64,000 bases of DNA from Rhizophagus irregularis (lineage: Eukaryota > Glomeromycota > Glomeromycetes > Glomerales > Glomeraceae): assembly GCF_026210795.1 (NCBI RefSeq), contig NC_089448.1, positions 2,914,001 through 2,978,000 of the forward strand, given 5' to 3'. The position numbers and the translations under genes are program-made. Below are positions 32,850 through 44,879 of the stretch, piece after piece. The first letter of the stretch is position 1; every line of letters starts with the position of its first letter. Below the pieces are notes generated by a model. It was not told where the DNA came from. It did not search any database and saw only the letters and a program-made list of their open reading frames with translations.

Positions 32850-35140
32850 ACAATTATTTAATAACATGTACATCTTAATTATACCCTATATATCTTCTTT
32901 TGATCGCAGTCTTTGTTTTGTACCTGTTTTAGAGAAAATAAAAAAAAATTTTTTTTTTTCTTTTCTTTTCTTAATTATTAATAAAACTGTACAATGAATG
33001 ACGGATAAAAAGGTGATAAATAGAAGATAAGTGATTCAGCCCAATCGACTAATCAAGAAAAAACTAGAAATTGGACAAGAGAACGAGTAAATTCAATCCA
33101 AATGATAACATTTCGTTTGATTGAAGTTCAACCTGAATTTGGATATGTTTATTCAAGTTTTTTTTTTCCTGCAGGTTTAGATTTAATAAAAATAAAAAAT
33201 AAAATAAAATAAAAAATGAAGAATAAATATATATAAAAAAAATTATTTATCAACTTTCTGATAAAGTATAAACTTCCTAAAATGGTATTTAAATAGGACC
33301 AAAATAAAAAAATGCAGAATTAGAACCAGTAAATTTTCTGATAGATATGCTGATCGCTCATTAACCAAATTAGACAGTATTACGAGCTTGCGCAAATAGA
33401 TCATTATTAGATCATTACAACTAATATTCTAAATTAATATTAGTATATGTTATCTTTGTTTTTTTACTTTATATGACATGGACTATTCGGAAAAAGTATT
33501 ATAAAAACAATAAATATAATTATATGGTACCCTTTTTTTTTTATATTACTTTATATAAAAAAAAGAAAAAATATAACAAAAACTTTTTTTTCCTATTGAA
33601 TAATAATAACACGTTCAATAAAATATTATGGGTAATCATCCCACAGTGTTTCATTCCTATTTCCTTCATTATTTTCTACGACGAAATTTTAGTAATTACG
33701 CCTGTCAGATTAATTATGAAAAGTTTGTAGTTAATTAATAAAATTTCCTTATTTTTTATAAAAAAAAATAAATTTTTTTCACAAAAGTAACGAATCTCGA
33801 TCTAAAAAAACAAATCATTGAATATAGGATACGATGAACAAGTTATATCTACACTAAAAAAAATGATATAAATACATATTAATTCTAAGATAAATATGAA
33901 ATAATTAAAAAAAGAACAGTGAAATAATATTATAGCATAGTCATAAATTTCATAGATTTAAAAAAAACATATTCTTCAAAAGATAAAACTTCAAAAAGTA
34001 ATTTCAACAAAGAATGTAAAACATTCTTAACTTGGAATTTTATATTAAACTAACCATTCTTATTCTTGTGAACAACAAATTGGAAATTTTTTTTTTTTTT
34101 GAAAAAAAAAGTCTGCGTAACCATAAGCAAACGGGGCACGCTTGTTTCATATGAGTTTGTATGATATGAAAAAAAAAAAAATTTAACCTGGGATCTCGTC
34201 GATCATTGGATGTAAGTAATCGTCACCGTCCAAATTAGGCATTATCAGTTCATGAAAAGGTCACTGTATTATTTATTCATTATCAGTTGGAGAAAAAGTC
34301 CTGTAATTTATATTATACTAACTACTATATCACACAATACCTGTTTATTATACTTTCATGATTTTCTTTTTTAAAGTTTTTTTACTGTCTAATATATAAT
34401 TTAATTTATTTTATTATTATATAGATTTAGTAGATAAAAAAATCAATAATTTAATTAAAACAACATAAAAAAAAAAATTAAAATTTTATTATTTATTAAA
34501 AAAATTACAAAAAGGCCAGTTTTCCTCTCGCGTAAGAAAAAAAAAATCTCTTTTTTCTAAATTTTGTTTAAAAAATTGAAAATAAATAAGTTGTTATTTT
34601 TTTAAAAGTTTTTTTCAAGTACGACCGCAGTTTGAATTAAAACCCTTTAAAACTATTTAATATATTTTGTCTCATATTTATACCTAAAAAAACATTAGGG
34701 TTTTTTTATTTATTTTTTTATCCTTTTTTTTTTTTTAAAAAAAAACAAATAATTAAATTAAAATTCACCCTCGTCTTATCTATTTTTATTCAATTCCGCT
34801 TTTTTTGTCCATAAGTTTAATATTTTTTAGTATAACGGTCCAAAAAAATTTTTTACCTCGGATTTTCACTCCAAATTATTATTATATTGTTTTAAACGAA
34901 TCAAGAAAAGAAAAGGAAAACTCTTCCCGCCTTACGTTTTCTTTTTTTCCCAACAAAAATTATCCCGAAATTTTTTTCGGTAAGATCGAACGGAAGATTC
35001 CCAAGTCTCACAATAATATAATTTCTTTATATTTAAAAAAAAAATTTTATTTAAGGTGAGTTTTTTTTTACTTTGTTTTTTTTTATATCATCATATCACG
35101 ATATTGATCGACATAGCGACTGTTCATTAATACTGATTTA
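32850..35140. other. AT-rich non-coding stretch
   Basis: Homopolymer-rich sequence with no conserved motif. Bases 34800-35060 contain a less AT-biased patch ('cgaacggaagattcccaagt') with a short open frame, but nothing recognisable. Confidence 0.5.
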
Positions 35141-35142
35141 GT

Positions 35143-35149
35143 TATAAAA
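35143..35149 (+). promoter_or_regulatory. TATA box of MSQN copy E
   Basis: TATAAAA lies 86 bases before the start codon. The CAAAATTTCTTCC segment that follows the TATA box in other copies is not evident here. Confidence 0.6.
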
Positions 35150-35228
35150 ATAGCGAAAAATCGTAAACTTTCAAAACATTTCATTACAATATAAATTCAT
35201 AAATCTTATTCAATTTCAAAATTCAACT

Positions 35229-35669
35229 ATGAGTCAAAGTACTTTACAAAATAATCAAAATAATCCCACCTTTACTGAATTGCAATCTACTGTAATTCAA
35301 CCGGGACAATCTTCAAATATTAATTATAGTGATGTGAATGTCAATTCTTCCGAAAATAGTTTCCCAACATTTTATGAAAATACCAATAATTCAGATCTAT
35401 TACCAACTTCTAATGAATATACCGCTTCAACCTCAACTCCAATTGTCTCCTCGTATGCTCCGCAGTATGTTGAGCCACAGCAACCTATTGAAAATATTCC
35501 TTCTCCACTTAACTCATTTAATATGACTATTTACCCTTCTCAATCTGATATCCTTAGTTTTGATATTCCCGGATTTAAAATTATCGTCATACCTACTTTT
35601 TCTCAACAGGAAAATACTTATTTGAATTATTCTTCTTCAAATATCACGAATACACAATTTCAACAATAA
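35229..35669 (+). CDS. MSQN-family protein copy E, intact
   Basis: An intact 146-codon frame starting MSQSTLQNNQ. It has one Lys (in the conserved IPGFKIIVIP block near residues 110-119) and no Arg, His, Cys or Trp, and is rich in Asn, Ser, Thr, Gln and Pro. Domain order: N-terminal TLQNNQ and STVIQP block (residues 1-35), variable acidic middle with FPTFYENTNNSD, the QPIENIPSPLNSFNM block (about 80-95), the hydrophobic C-terminal block, then the NTYLNYSSS tail. The 3' UTR is very similar to those of C and D ('acatagcatataacttagct'), with AATAAA near 35847, and continues into foldback-arm homology to about 35985. The function is unknown. Confidence 0.8.
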   Translation: MSQSTLQNNQNNPTFTELQSTVIQPGQSSNINYSDVNVNSSENSFPTFYENTNNSDLLPTSNEYTASTSTPIVSSYAPQYVEPQQPIENIPSPLNSFNMTIYPSQSDILSFDIPGFKIIVIPTFSQQENTYLNYSSSNITNTQFQQ

Positions 35670-36110
35670 AATTTTCTGAAATTATAATTACATAGCATAT
35701 AACTTAGCTATACATAATTTTTGTCTCTTAAATCTCTTTTTTTTTCTTTTATGTATTTCTTTTATTTTTATTAACTTTATTTGTACTTTTTTTTTCTTTT
35801 ATATTGTATTTCTTTATATTGTATCGTTTTTTATGTCATACTATAAATAAAATATATATATATTTTTTTTATCCAATAAATCTAACTTTTAAATGAATAA
35901 ATAATATTTCGGCTCATATATAAATGAAATTTTAGGACAAACCATTTATTGGGATATTATACACGACATTGACGACAATACAGTAACTTATTTTTTTTTA
36001 TATACAGTATATTCTAATTACGAATTAATGAATAATATAATCGTTACTTATTCTCCTCAACATTGTTACAGGATCTGAATATTGTTATTCCTTCTCCAGT
36101 TATATACTAA

Positions 36111-36375
36111 CCCTATAAAAAAAGAATGTCCGGAAATTGTAGCTGAAAACGTCCGGAAAATGTTTATTTGTCTGGAATATGTCCGGAATATTGCAATATT
36201 CCGGACGTTGGAAAATTTCCATTTTCCGGAAAATGTCCAGAAAATGTCCAGGAGGGTTCAGACCCAGCGTCCAGAAAGTGTCCGGAATATTGCAATTTTC
36301 TGGACGTTTTCCGGACACACGGACATTTTCCGGATGTTTTTAGCTACAATTTCCGGACATTTTTTTTTTACAGGG
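36111..36375. mobile_element. CpG-rich inverted-repeat MITE with TCCGGA clusters, copy 1
   Basis: The element starts CCCTATAAAA and ends TTTACAGGG, flanked by TAA on both sides (36108-36110 and 36376-36378). The interior is a dense series of TCCGGA motifs in both directions, many in the form 'tgtccggaaaatgt', and the two halves are imperfect inverted copies ('agctacaatttccggacat' on the right against its complement on the left). It is 265 bp. Long frames in it arise from the repeats and are not genes. A 3-bp duplication with CCC/GGG ends points to a PIF/Harbinger-like origin, tentatively. Confidence 0.8.
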
Positions 36376-36379
36376 TAAG

Positions 36380-37560
36380 CAAAAATGAATAGCCTAAGAC
36401 GTAAGTAATCCTCAAATCTTTCTTTATCAATCAAAAATTCCTTCAATTTAAATATTTTTTTTTTGACGCTAATCAGTTGAGCAATAATCATTTTATCAGA
36501 CAAATGCATTTATAATTAAATAATTTAATCAAGCGCTACACAAAATTACAATTTAATATCTTTCTATCTTCGGTATTCTCTTCCAACTCTCACTGAATAT
36601 CCTAATAATTTTTCAGTGAGAAGATTACGCTATTGTTATATTACTGCGGAGAACTATTCATGGTAATAGTATCCATAAGGGCAGACGGTGGAAAGGTTTC
36701 AAGCGATGACAATTTATCGCTTTAGCAAAATATCTGATATTGGAATTTAATTAGATTTTTCTTCCCATAACTAAAAATTGTCTTAATTAAATGAAAATTT
36801 TAATACAAAATTATCGTGTCTAAGACGTATTGATTGAATCCTTATAATGTTACAATCAGATTAATGAAAAAATGAGGTAATCTCAACAAAAATCATAATT
36901 ACGATATACGTTTGAAATTTATGGAGATGCAGCGTAGAAAAAAAACTATCTTTATGCTTTATTTCATTTTGGGACTTGACTTTACATGATATACAGTATT
37001 TAATAGTTACTCGGTATTTGCAATAAGCAATAGGATCGGTGGAATTTGCTCATTCTTATTGCAAAATAGCGCCGCAGTTACGAGGTCACGTTGTTTACCT
37101 AAGTAACCCATCAGTTATATAATGAACCCATCAACTGAACTTAAATATTAATTGGCTTTATTTTTCCAATCAGCCGATATGTAGATTTTTTTTTATACAA
37201 CGTAATAACTGGTTGTACTAACATAAATCACCAATTAGTAAATGTCTGACAAATAAACATACTGATTACATTGTTGTCACTAATTCCCAGGTAAAGGCTA
37301 AAAAACAAAAAATTTTAAAGCAGAAGTCAAAGAGAGTTGTAATTGCAAGCTAAAAATACCAATAATAATATACTTACTGTGCATATATTTATTATTTATA
37401 TACTTTATTACCATCAAATGTATGATCGCATTATGAAAAAACATTTTTTTGTAGAAAAAAGATTTTTTGTTATACAATGGGCCTTTCCCAAAAAAATAAA
37501 AATCGGTTTAAGTCTAACTTTACAATAATAATATAAATTCATAAATCTCGTACTAAATTC
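36380..37560. other. Non-coding with a dispersed repeat
   Basis: Bases 37250-37310 ('attgttgtcactaattccca') match 15360-15410 downstream of MSQN copy D, and 'atctttatgctttatt' recurs in both regions. At 37435 a degenerate form of the family's upstream block precedes copy F. No gene is seen. Confidence 0.5.
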
Positions 37561-37562
37561 AT

Positions 37563-37984
37563 CTGTTTCAAAATGCTTTACAAAATAATCAAAATGATCG
37601 CTTTTACTGAATTCAGTAATTTGCTATTATTCAACCGGGACATTCTTCAAATACTAGTTATAATGAACCCTGCCGATAATTTCTCGATATTTTGTACAAA
37701 CAACAAGTACTCAGATAAACGACTAGTTACTTCTAATGAAAATATCGCTTCAACTTCAATTGTCTCCACAGTACTATCATTGTTCCGCAGAAACCTATTG
37801 TTTGAGAACACTTTTCTATTCAATTAATATGACTAGTATTAACCCTTCTCAATCTGAAATACATAGTTTTGATATTCCTGGGCTTAAAATTATCATCATA
37901 ACTACTTTTTCTCAACGAGATAATATTTAGTTGAATAATTCTTCAGAAATCACGAATACTCAATTTACCCAATTTCAACAATAA
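37563..37984 (+). pseudogene. MSQN-family gene copy F, start lost and frameshifted
   Basis: The family start ATGAGTCAAAATACT has become CTGTTTCAAAATGCT at 37563, so the start codon is gone. The sequence then follows the family (LQNNQND, TEFSNL) with frameshifts, one near 37620 and others by 37830. It ends with the FDIPGLKIIIITTFSQ block, an in-frame TAG where other copies have TAT-TTG (near 37927), and CAATTTCAACAATAA. It is a clear pseudogene. Confidence 0.85.
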
Positions 37985-38489
37985 AATTTTTCTTCTTTGA
38001 TTTTTTTATATCATTATTTTTTTGTATTATTTATATTGTATTTCTTTATATTGTATAACTCTTAATGTCATTTTAATAAAAATTATCTTGAATCAACAAC
38101 GACTAATGTTCATTTAAAAGATAACAAATAATTTAACTTTTAAATTATAATATTTTGTTAAAATTCTGCAAATGCTAAAGCAATTTCAATTATACCAGAT
38201 TCTTCCTTTCATTTTTTCAAATTATTAACCTCACAAAAGATAAAAAAGTAGGGATGATGATATCATACTGTAAATATCATAAATATAATTTATTAAATAT
38301 ATTACATATTTACATTGTTTAAATGAATATATTTTAATAATGTTTAATGTGTGATGTTTTATTGCAGTAGTAAAAAAAGAAATTATGTGCATGAAATAAA
38401 CAAAAAAAAAAGGAAATCGTGAAACAACTCATGTTTTATGATCATGAACTACTTACCTATTCACTGAAGAATTATTACATTTTCAGTAT

Positions 38490-38890
38490 ATTTAAATATA
38501 GCCCAGTCTGTTCATTTAACTTGGCCGGAAGAAATGTTTTATCAAGCGTCTTACAATAAGTATTGCGACCTACAAACATTTCGGATTCGACTTTTGCATA
38601 TGATTTTTGCATCAAGATTGAAGAAAAATTCTTTAATATTAATGATTATATTCATATAATCATTATTCGTTACTCAATAGATGATTCGTGAATTATTTCG
38701 TTTATAAATTAATATTATTCACATAATTTTATTTATTTCGTTTGGAAGGATTTTTATTTAAATGACGTAACAAAATGCACAATAATGAAATATAATATAA
38801 AATAGAAATATAAAAAATAAAAAATAAAAGAAACAAAATTAAAAATTTTTCAATAGGATCAACATACTGAGGCTTGTGCGTTCAATAAAT
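38490..38890 (-). repeat. Foldback arm next to a scrap of another MSQN gene
   Basis: Bases 38490-38790 match the right arm of FB1 in order ('gaagaaatgttttatcaagc', 'gatgattcgtgaattatttc'). They are followed, as at copies B and G, by a minus-strand MSQN 3' UTR-like segment. Then a short gene scrap at 38858-38890 resembles the QPIENI...PQYV block. It is a further, nearly erased gene copy in the same arrangement. Confidence 0.6.
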
Positions 38891-39039
38891 TAATCTGAGA
38901 TAATTTTAATTCTAAAATTGTCAAATTAATAGTCATAAAATGAATTACCCTACTGATTTCATTGTTTTTTTCTAGGCAAGACTAAATGTAGTTTATTTAT
39001 TTTTAAAGTGAGTAGCTATAATTATTTATTTATTTACCT

Positions 39040-39475
39040 AAACGTATCGTTAAAATTTGAACTGAAGAATTTATGCGGATTTTCAATTAGTGCATATTTG
39101 AGGATTACTTACATTTAAGGATATTTAAGTATAACGCGTTTTACTTGACTGGAAGATTTAAACTAAAAGAAATACTGACAAGCGAAATGATTATTTTTAC
39201 ATGAATATTGCGACCAGAATCTCAATTTGTGACATGATTTTGCAGCAAATTCATATGGTTACGCAGAAAAGAAATTCATTGATTCGTAATTAGAATATAA
39301 ATCAGAGTAAACAAAATTAAGTCCCTCTTATACCATGTGTATAATATTTCAATAAATTATTCGCTCTAAAATTGAAATTGTTTCGTTATAAATGAATCAA
39401 AGTTCTTACAGGCAATACCTTTGACTAAAGATGGATGTATTTATAAATAATAATTTTTATTTAAATGACATAATA
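39040..39475 (-). repeat. Foldback arm downstream of MSQN copy G
   Basis: The order of motifs matches the right arm of FB1: 'gaatttatgcggattttc', 'ttttacttgactggaagatt', 'cccttataccatgtgtataa', 'gactaaagatggat'. It lies about 100 bp from the stop codon of copy G, with the arm's outer end facing the gene. Confidence 0.75.
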
Positions 39476-39574
39476 GTTATACAATATAAAGAAATACAGT
39501 ACAGGGTATTGAGGGTAAAAAATATAAATAATATAATAAATAAAAGAAATAAAAGAAATAAAATTTAAAAAATA

Positions 39575-40033
39575 TTATTGTTGAAATTGATCAAATTGAG
39601 TATCCGTGATACTTGAAGAATAATTCAAATAAGTATTATCTTGTTGAGAAAAAGTGGGTATGACGATAATTTTAAAACCAGGAATATCAAAACTAAAGAT
39701 TTCAGATTGAGAAGGGTGGATAGTAGTCATATTAAATGAACCAAGTGGAGAAGGAATATTTTCAATAGGTTGCTGCGGCCCAACATACTGCGGAGCATAC
39801 GAAGAGACAATTGGAGTTGAAATATTTTCGTTAGAAATGGGTTGTTGGTCTGAATAATTGGTGTCTGTATAAAATGTTGGGAAATTATTATCGGAAGAGT
39901 TGGCATTCACATCATTGTAATTAATATTTGAAGAATGTCCCGGTTGAATAACAGTAGACTGCAAATTATTGAATTCAGTAAAAGTGTGATCATTTTGGTT
40001 ATTTTGATCATTTTGTAAAGTATTTTGACTCAT
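39575..40033 (-). CDS. MSQN-family protein copy G, intact
   Basis: An intact frame of 152 codons from ATG at 40033 (MSQNTLQNDQ). It has one Lys, no Arg, Cys or Trp, and is acidic. It keeps all family blocks, ending FSFDIPGFKIIVIPTFSQQD and FDQFQQ. The frame stays open upstream to another ATG at 40123 (MNQHFFLQKKK), but that ATG overlaps the TATA box (40123-40129) and the extension is not open in copies A, C or J, so the start at 40033 is preferred. The 5' half and promoter are repeated almost exactly in inverted orientation at 43340-43650 (copy I). The function is unknown. Confidence 0.8.
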   Translation of the reverse strand: MSQNTLQNDQNNQNDHTFTEFNNLQSTVIQPGHSSNINYNDVNANSSDNNFPTFYTDTNYSDQQPISNENISTPIVSSYAPQYVGPQQPIENIPSPLGSFNMTTIHPSQSEIFSFDIPGFKIIVIPTFSQQDNTYLNYSSSITDTQFDQFQQ

Positions 40034-40172
40034 AGTTGAACTTTGAAGAATTTTTATTATAATCGGAAAGTTTAAAAAAATACAAATGATTTTTTTTTTT
40101 TGGAGAAAGAAATGTTGGTTCATTTTATACAGAAAAAAGAGGTTTTGGAAAAAAAAAATAATAAATATAAAA
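39843..40172 (-). repeat. Left arm of a 3.8-kb inverted duplication
   Basis: About 320 bp covering the promoter and 5' half of MSQN copy G is an almost exact inverted copy of 43325-43652. A second, inner pair (40410-40452 against 42944-42985, around 'agtgcattaaagtaggatcg') is collinear with it, so a larger segment was probably duplicated and its middle replaced. Confidence 0.85.
40123..40129 (-). promoter_or_regulatory. TATA box of MSQN copy G
   Basis: TATAAAA on the minus strand lies about 90 bases before the start. The downstream 'atgaaccaacatttctttc' is the G/I version of the family's conserved block. Confidence 0.65.
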
Positions 40173-40174
40173 AA

Positions 40175-42655
40175 TATTTTTTTTTGTTTTATTTCTGTAT
40201 TGGTTATTACCCGTTTTGGGAAATTATTTGATGTGGGGTAAAAAAAAAATTTTTTTATGTGGAGTAAAAAAAAAAATAAAACTGCTTACTGCGGGGAGAA
40301 ACAAGATTTGATATGATAAATTCAGAATAGAGAAGATGGTAATCTGAGTCTATCAGCTATACATGAATAGATGTAGATCTAGATGGATAAGGGACATGAA
40401 CCCATCCCGTGACAGTGCATTAAAGTAGGATCGACACTTATTTATGTGAGTGCACGTGACGTTATTAGCTAAAAAATAAAAATAAAAAAGGTAATTGATA
40501 AGTTAAGTTATCAAAAGTAGATAAGGAAAAATAGATAAGGTAATAGGGATTAAGGAATGATCAGAATTTTTTCAACGACAAATAGTAGCACAAAATAAAA
40601 TATCGTACCAACTAATTTGAAAATTTGAAAGCTTTTATTAAAATGAATGTGATTAGCTGTATTGCATCATTATTATCTAACTTGATCGTTACTTACATGC
40701 TACAATAGGTTAAATGAAGTATGGATTTTTTGCTTTTTTATATATACATACATATATATATACGTTTACATTTATCCTCAAAAAATTTTTTTTATATAAT
40801 TATATATCAATACTACTAAAATTACAATTATAATAATTATAATGAAATCTTAAAAAAAAAAATTTTGGGCTGTAGGTGTCCCATATGTATATCAACATTT
40901 TATTCATTTTATTGTATTTTGATTCTTTTTAAATTATTTTATTTATACATTTTTAATTAAAAAAAAATAATAATAAATAATAATTTATTTTTGAAAGAAA
41001 TCATAAAATAAAAAAATCTTTCAGCTATTACCACTTCATTTTGAGAAAAAGAGAGGAAAAGAAATAAAAAAAAGTGAGCTTTATTTTTCTTAAATAAATC
41101 ACCAGAATTATTTTGCCGTTTTGACACTCAGTGTGTCCGTAAACACATAAAAACTTAAAGTATGCATAATTACATACATAGTTCCGAACACAACCGAACA
41201 TACCGAAACAAGCAAATATGTGAATATGATGTGAATTATATAATTTATATATATATTTTTTATGTACTAAAAATATATATTACTAAAGTTTCATTTTTTG
41301 TTTTGTAAAGGAAAAAAATTTTTTTCTCGATTTTGTTCGATTTGTAGAAATGATCGACACACTGAATGGCAATTAAAAAAATGATTTAAATGTAATTCCC
41401 TTAAATTGGACTTATTAAAGAAAACTATATTTAAGTTCCCTATAAACAGAATTAAAAAGAAAGTAAAGACTACTAATGTGGAAGTGACTTGGAAGCAACA
41501 ACAAAAATTTTCTTTTAAAGAAAAAAAATTAACAATTAAAAATATCAATTTTTAAAGACAAGTCATCTTCTAGATGTAAGTTAAAAAAAAATAATCCCTT
41601 AATATTAAAAGGGTTCATTATTGCTTTTTTTTTAAAAAAAATTTATTATAATAATGTAAAAAAAGTTCGGGACATCAAACAAGTGAACGTTCCATTTGCA
41701 ATTCTATTTTTAAATTATCTAATTTAACAATGATTAGCAATACGTCTTTACAACTTTAAACAATTTTTTTAATTGTTCTTTAATTAACAAAGCAAAGTTA
41801 AAAAATAAGAAAAATGACCTTTTTATTAACATAAGGTAAGTTGTGTTTGGAGGAGAAGTTTTTTCGTTGTTTTTTATTGTATTAATAATTGAATGTTGCG
41901 GTTTTGTAATACACAACAAATATTATTTATTTACGGGATCATGGCTCGTTTAAAAGAACGCACGTTTTATAATTTCGAATCTGATTGGTTGTCACTTATA
42001 AATTTATGAAACATTAATATGATCTGCAAAATAGTCTAAATACCGAACCAAAAAAAAAAGGAACTTGATGATAAAATTACTAAATTTAACCTGAAGTTTA
42101 AAAAAATATATAAACTTTCTTATATAATAAATAAAAATATATATATATATATAAATTTAATTTATTATATTTAATATATTTTTTTGGAATATGAATAAGT
42201 CAATAATTGTTTGTAAAAAAATAATAATAATAATAAATTTTTGTTTAATAAATTTAAACAATGAATTTGTTCCGTTGGTCCGGTCGTTAAATTATTATGA
42301 GATATGAAGATTATAACGAGAGAAACTCAAAGTGGGGTATAAAAGAATCTAAGGGACAAAAAAAATCTGGTTATTCCTTCTTTATTTCATTTAAAAACAA
42401 GTTTTTGATCTTGGAAGACGGTTAAATTATATATATGATGTATATATATAATATATATATATATTGTATGTAATATATAAATAAAAAAAAATATTTAAAA
42501 CTCGTGTTTATCTCTGCTGCGGGTATGAAAATGTAATCCAAAATAATATATATATATATATAATTTGTAAATATGCATAAAAAAAAATTGTCTATTATAT
42601 TCTCCACAAAATATATAAATAAAATAAAAGAAACACAAATTTTATTTAAGTTATT
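40175..42655. other. Non-coding spacer inside the inverted duplication
   Basis: AT-rich with TA microsatellites near 40740-40760 and 42420-42470. No conserved motif was recognised. Confidence 0.5.
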
Positions 42656-42660
42656 TTAAA

Positions 42661-42782
42661 TGTATGAAATCTTAAGTTTTGATATTCCAGGGTTCAAAAT
42701 TATCGTCATACCTACTTTTTCTCAACAAGATAATAATCATTTGAATTATTCTTCAAATATCATGAATACTCAATTTCAATGA
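42661..42782 (+). pseudogene. MSQN-family 3' fragment (H)
   Basis: Only the end of a gene remains: from EILSFDIPGFKIIVIPTFSQ to NTQFQ and a stop. Coding and 3' UTR bases are nearly identical to the end of copy J (46561-46740), including the uncommon CAATGATAA stop context. It is a recent partial copy of J or of a shared source. Confidence 0.85.
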
Positions 42783-43107
42783 TAAAATTTTGATTTATTA
42801 ATTTTATTTTTTAAACCTTTTTATTTATTTTATTTATATTTTTAATTTTGATTTTTATTTATTACATTATATTGTATAACTGTCAATTTATTTATATATA
42901 TAAAAATTATTTTTTACCTAGGCTACTTTTGCAACTAATCAACATAAATAAGTGTCGATCCTACTTTAATGCACTGTCACATGATGCACTTTCACCAATG
43001 AGATTGCAATTAATAATGACTATCATCATAATCTAAACGTATAAAACGCAATGATGCCGTGATAACTAAACGTCTTTTTATTAGTTATACAGTAGTTACC
43101 ATTTTAA

Positions 43108-43330
43108 TTATAACTACAAATTATTTTTTATAATTATTTTTTATATAAATTATTTTTTATAATTATTTTTTATATAAATTATTTTTTATAATTATTTTTT
43201 ATATAAATTATTTTTTATAATTATTTTTTATAAATTATTTTTTATAATTATTTTTTATAAATTATTTTTTATAATTATTTTTTATAAATTATTTTTTATA
43301 ATTATTTTTTATATAAATTATTTTTTATAT
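43108..43330. repeat. 27-29 bp AT minisatellite
   Basis: About seven and a half units of the form 'aaattattttttataattat' plus 'tttttat(at)'. Each unit is itself two near copies of 'aattatttttta'. It ends where the right arm of the inverted duplication begins, immediately upstream of the promoter of copy I. Confidence 0.9.
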
Positions 43331-43652
43331 TTATTATTTTTTTTTTCCAAAACCTCTTTTTTCTGTATAAAATGAACCAACATTTCTTTCTCCAAAAAAA
43401 AAAAAATCATTTGTATTTTTTTAAACTTTCCGATTATAATAAAAATTCTTCAAAGTTCAACTATGAGTCAAAATACTTTACAAAATGATCAAAATAACCA
43501 AAATGATCACACTTTTACTGAATTCAATAATTTGCAGTCTACTGTTATTCAACCGGGACATTCTTCAAATATTAATTACAATGATGTGAATGCCAACTCT
43601 TCCGATAATAATTTCCCAACATTTTATACAGACACCAATTATTCAGACCAAA
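43325..43652 (+). repeat. Right arm of the inverted duplication
   Basis: Inverted counterpart of 39843-40172, including the TATA box (43366) and 5' half of MSQN copy I. The two arms differ mainly in the length of an A run and by one extra A near 43650. Confidence 0.85.
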
Positions 43653-43832
43653 CAACCCATTTATATGATAATATCCATCAATTTTGCTTCCAATTAGCTC
43701 GCCTTGTGTTCCTGAAAACATTCCTTCTCCACTTAGTTCATTTAATATGACTACTATTTATCCACCTTTCTCAATCTGAAATCTTTAATCATTTGAATAT
43801 CACGAAACCCAATTTACTCAATTTCAACGATA
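43463..43832 (+). pseudogene. MSQN-family gene copy I, a frameshifted mosaic
   Basis: Codons 1-62 are the same as in copy G. One extra base after NYSDQ (near 43650) shifts the frame. Beyond it the sequence no longer follows G but the A/D subtype ('cttgtgttcctg', the LCVPG variant), then parts of the FNMTTI block. The conserved hydrophobic block is largely deleted and the end is 'caatttcaacgataa'. The read-through frame ends near 43750. It looks like a recombination product of two subtypes. Confidence 0.85.
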
Positions 43833-43974
43833 AAATTTTCTATTTTCATAGCATATAATTTTAGCTATGCGTAATTTTATTTCTTAAATTCTTTTATTTT
43901 TATTTTTTATTTTTACTTGTATTTCTTTGTAACTGTTATGTCATTTAAATAAGAATATAAAAAATAATTATTTA

Positions 43975-44530
43975 ACTTTCCAGACGAAATAAATCCACTT
44001 TTAGTAAAATTGTATTCAGGAATAATAATTTATAAACGAAATAAGCTTAATTTAGGACGAATCACTTATTAAATTATACACATGGGTAATTTTTTATTTT
44101 TATTTTCTGGTTATCCTAATTACAAATAATGAATTTCTTTTTCATATAATTATTATGAATGGTAGAATTTATCTTCAAAATTGAGGGTGATACGGGTCCA
44201 AAATGGTTGTGGCCGCAAGATGCTTGAAAATCGTTTTGCTTAGTTAAATCTTCCAGTCAAGTAAAATGAGCAGAGTGAGTCATGATTAAATATCCTAAAT
44301 GTAAGTAATCCTCAAACGATATGTAAATATGTAATTACGACAATTGTAAAGGTTGAACCGCCTTATATTTAAATTATTCTAAAGATTCTACTCTCTTTAA
44401 TAAAAACTTACCTTTAACAATTTATAAACAGGCTAGTGTTAAGTGAATAAGATACATAAATCATATCAAAAATTATAATTCTATTTTTTTCGTATATTAG
44501 AATTTTCTAAGCTAATGAATGAACGGACTG
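43975..44530 (+). repeat. Foldback arm downstream of MSQN copy I
   Basis: It follows the left arm of FB1 or FB2 for about 550 bp: 'gacgaaataaatccactttt', 'attatacacatgg', 'cttccagtcaagtaaaatga', 'acctttaacaatttataaac', then the start of the loop ('taattctatttttttcgtat'). No matching right arm follows, so it is a half element. Confidence 0.75.
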
Positions 44531-44773
44531 ATGATATTATAGCTAAAGTGCAACTGTACAAAAGCAAGCATTGGGACGCAACCTTCAAATGAATATGGAA
44601 AAGAAATTATATACGTCAGCTTAACACACGAATCGAAATTCTTCTTAGTACTAAATCTGAAGACGTGGGTTTTTGTGAAATAATATGATTTAAATTTATA
44701 TCATAATTTAAGGTTAGGAATCAAAAATTAATTCTGATTCAATTATTGTAAAGATAATTTATAAGAGGATAAG

Positions 44774-44875
44774 TATATCCTGGCTAATTAGGAATAAGTA
44801 AAATTTTACTAGAATCGGATAAATGATCGGCCGATAGGCCGATCATGTTAAGTAAAATTTTTTAGTCAGGATATA
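44774..44875. mobile_element. Small palindromic MITE-like element
   Basis: The ends 'tatatcctggctaa' and 'ttagtcaggatata' are inverted copies with one mismatch. 'aagtaaaattttac' and a central 'gatcggcc' and 'ggccgatc' pair again inside. It is about 100 bp and non-coding. Confidence 0.7.
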
Positions 44876-44879
44876 ACTG

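Noticed and set aside
36082-36509. Open frames on both strands around 36.1-36.5 kb, and likewise at 54.3-55.0 kb, as genes
   Set aside because: They arise from the TCCGGA repeats inside inverted-repeat elements and have no independent start or domain.
39575-40123. 182-codon version of MSQN copy G starting at 40123
   Set aside because: That ATG overlaps the TATA box, and the extension is not open in other copies, so the 40033 start is preferred.
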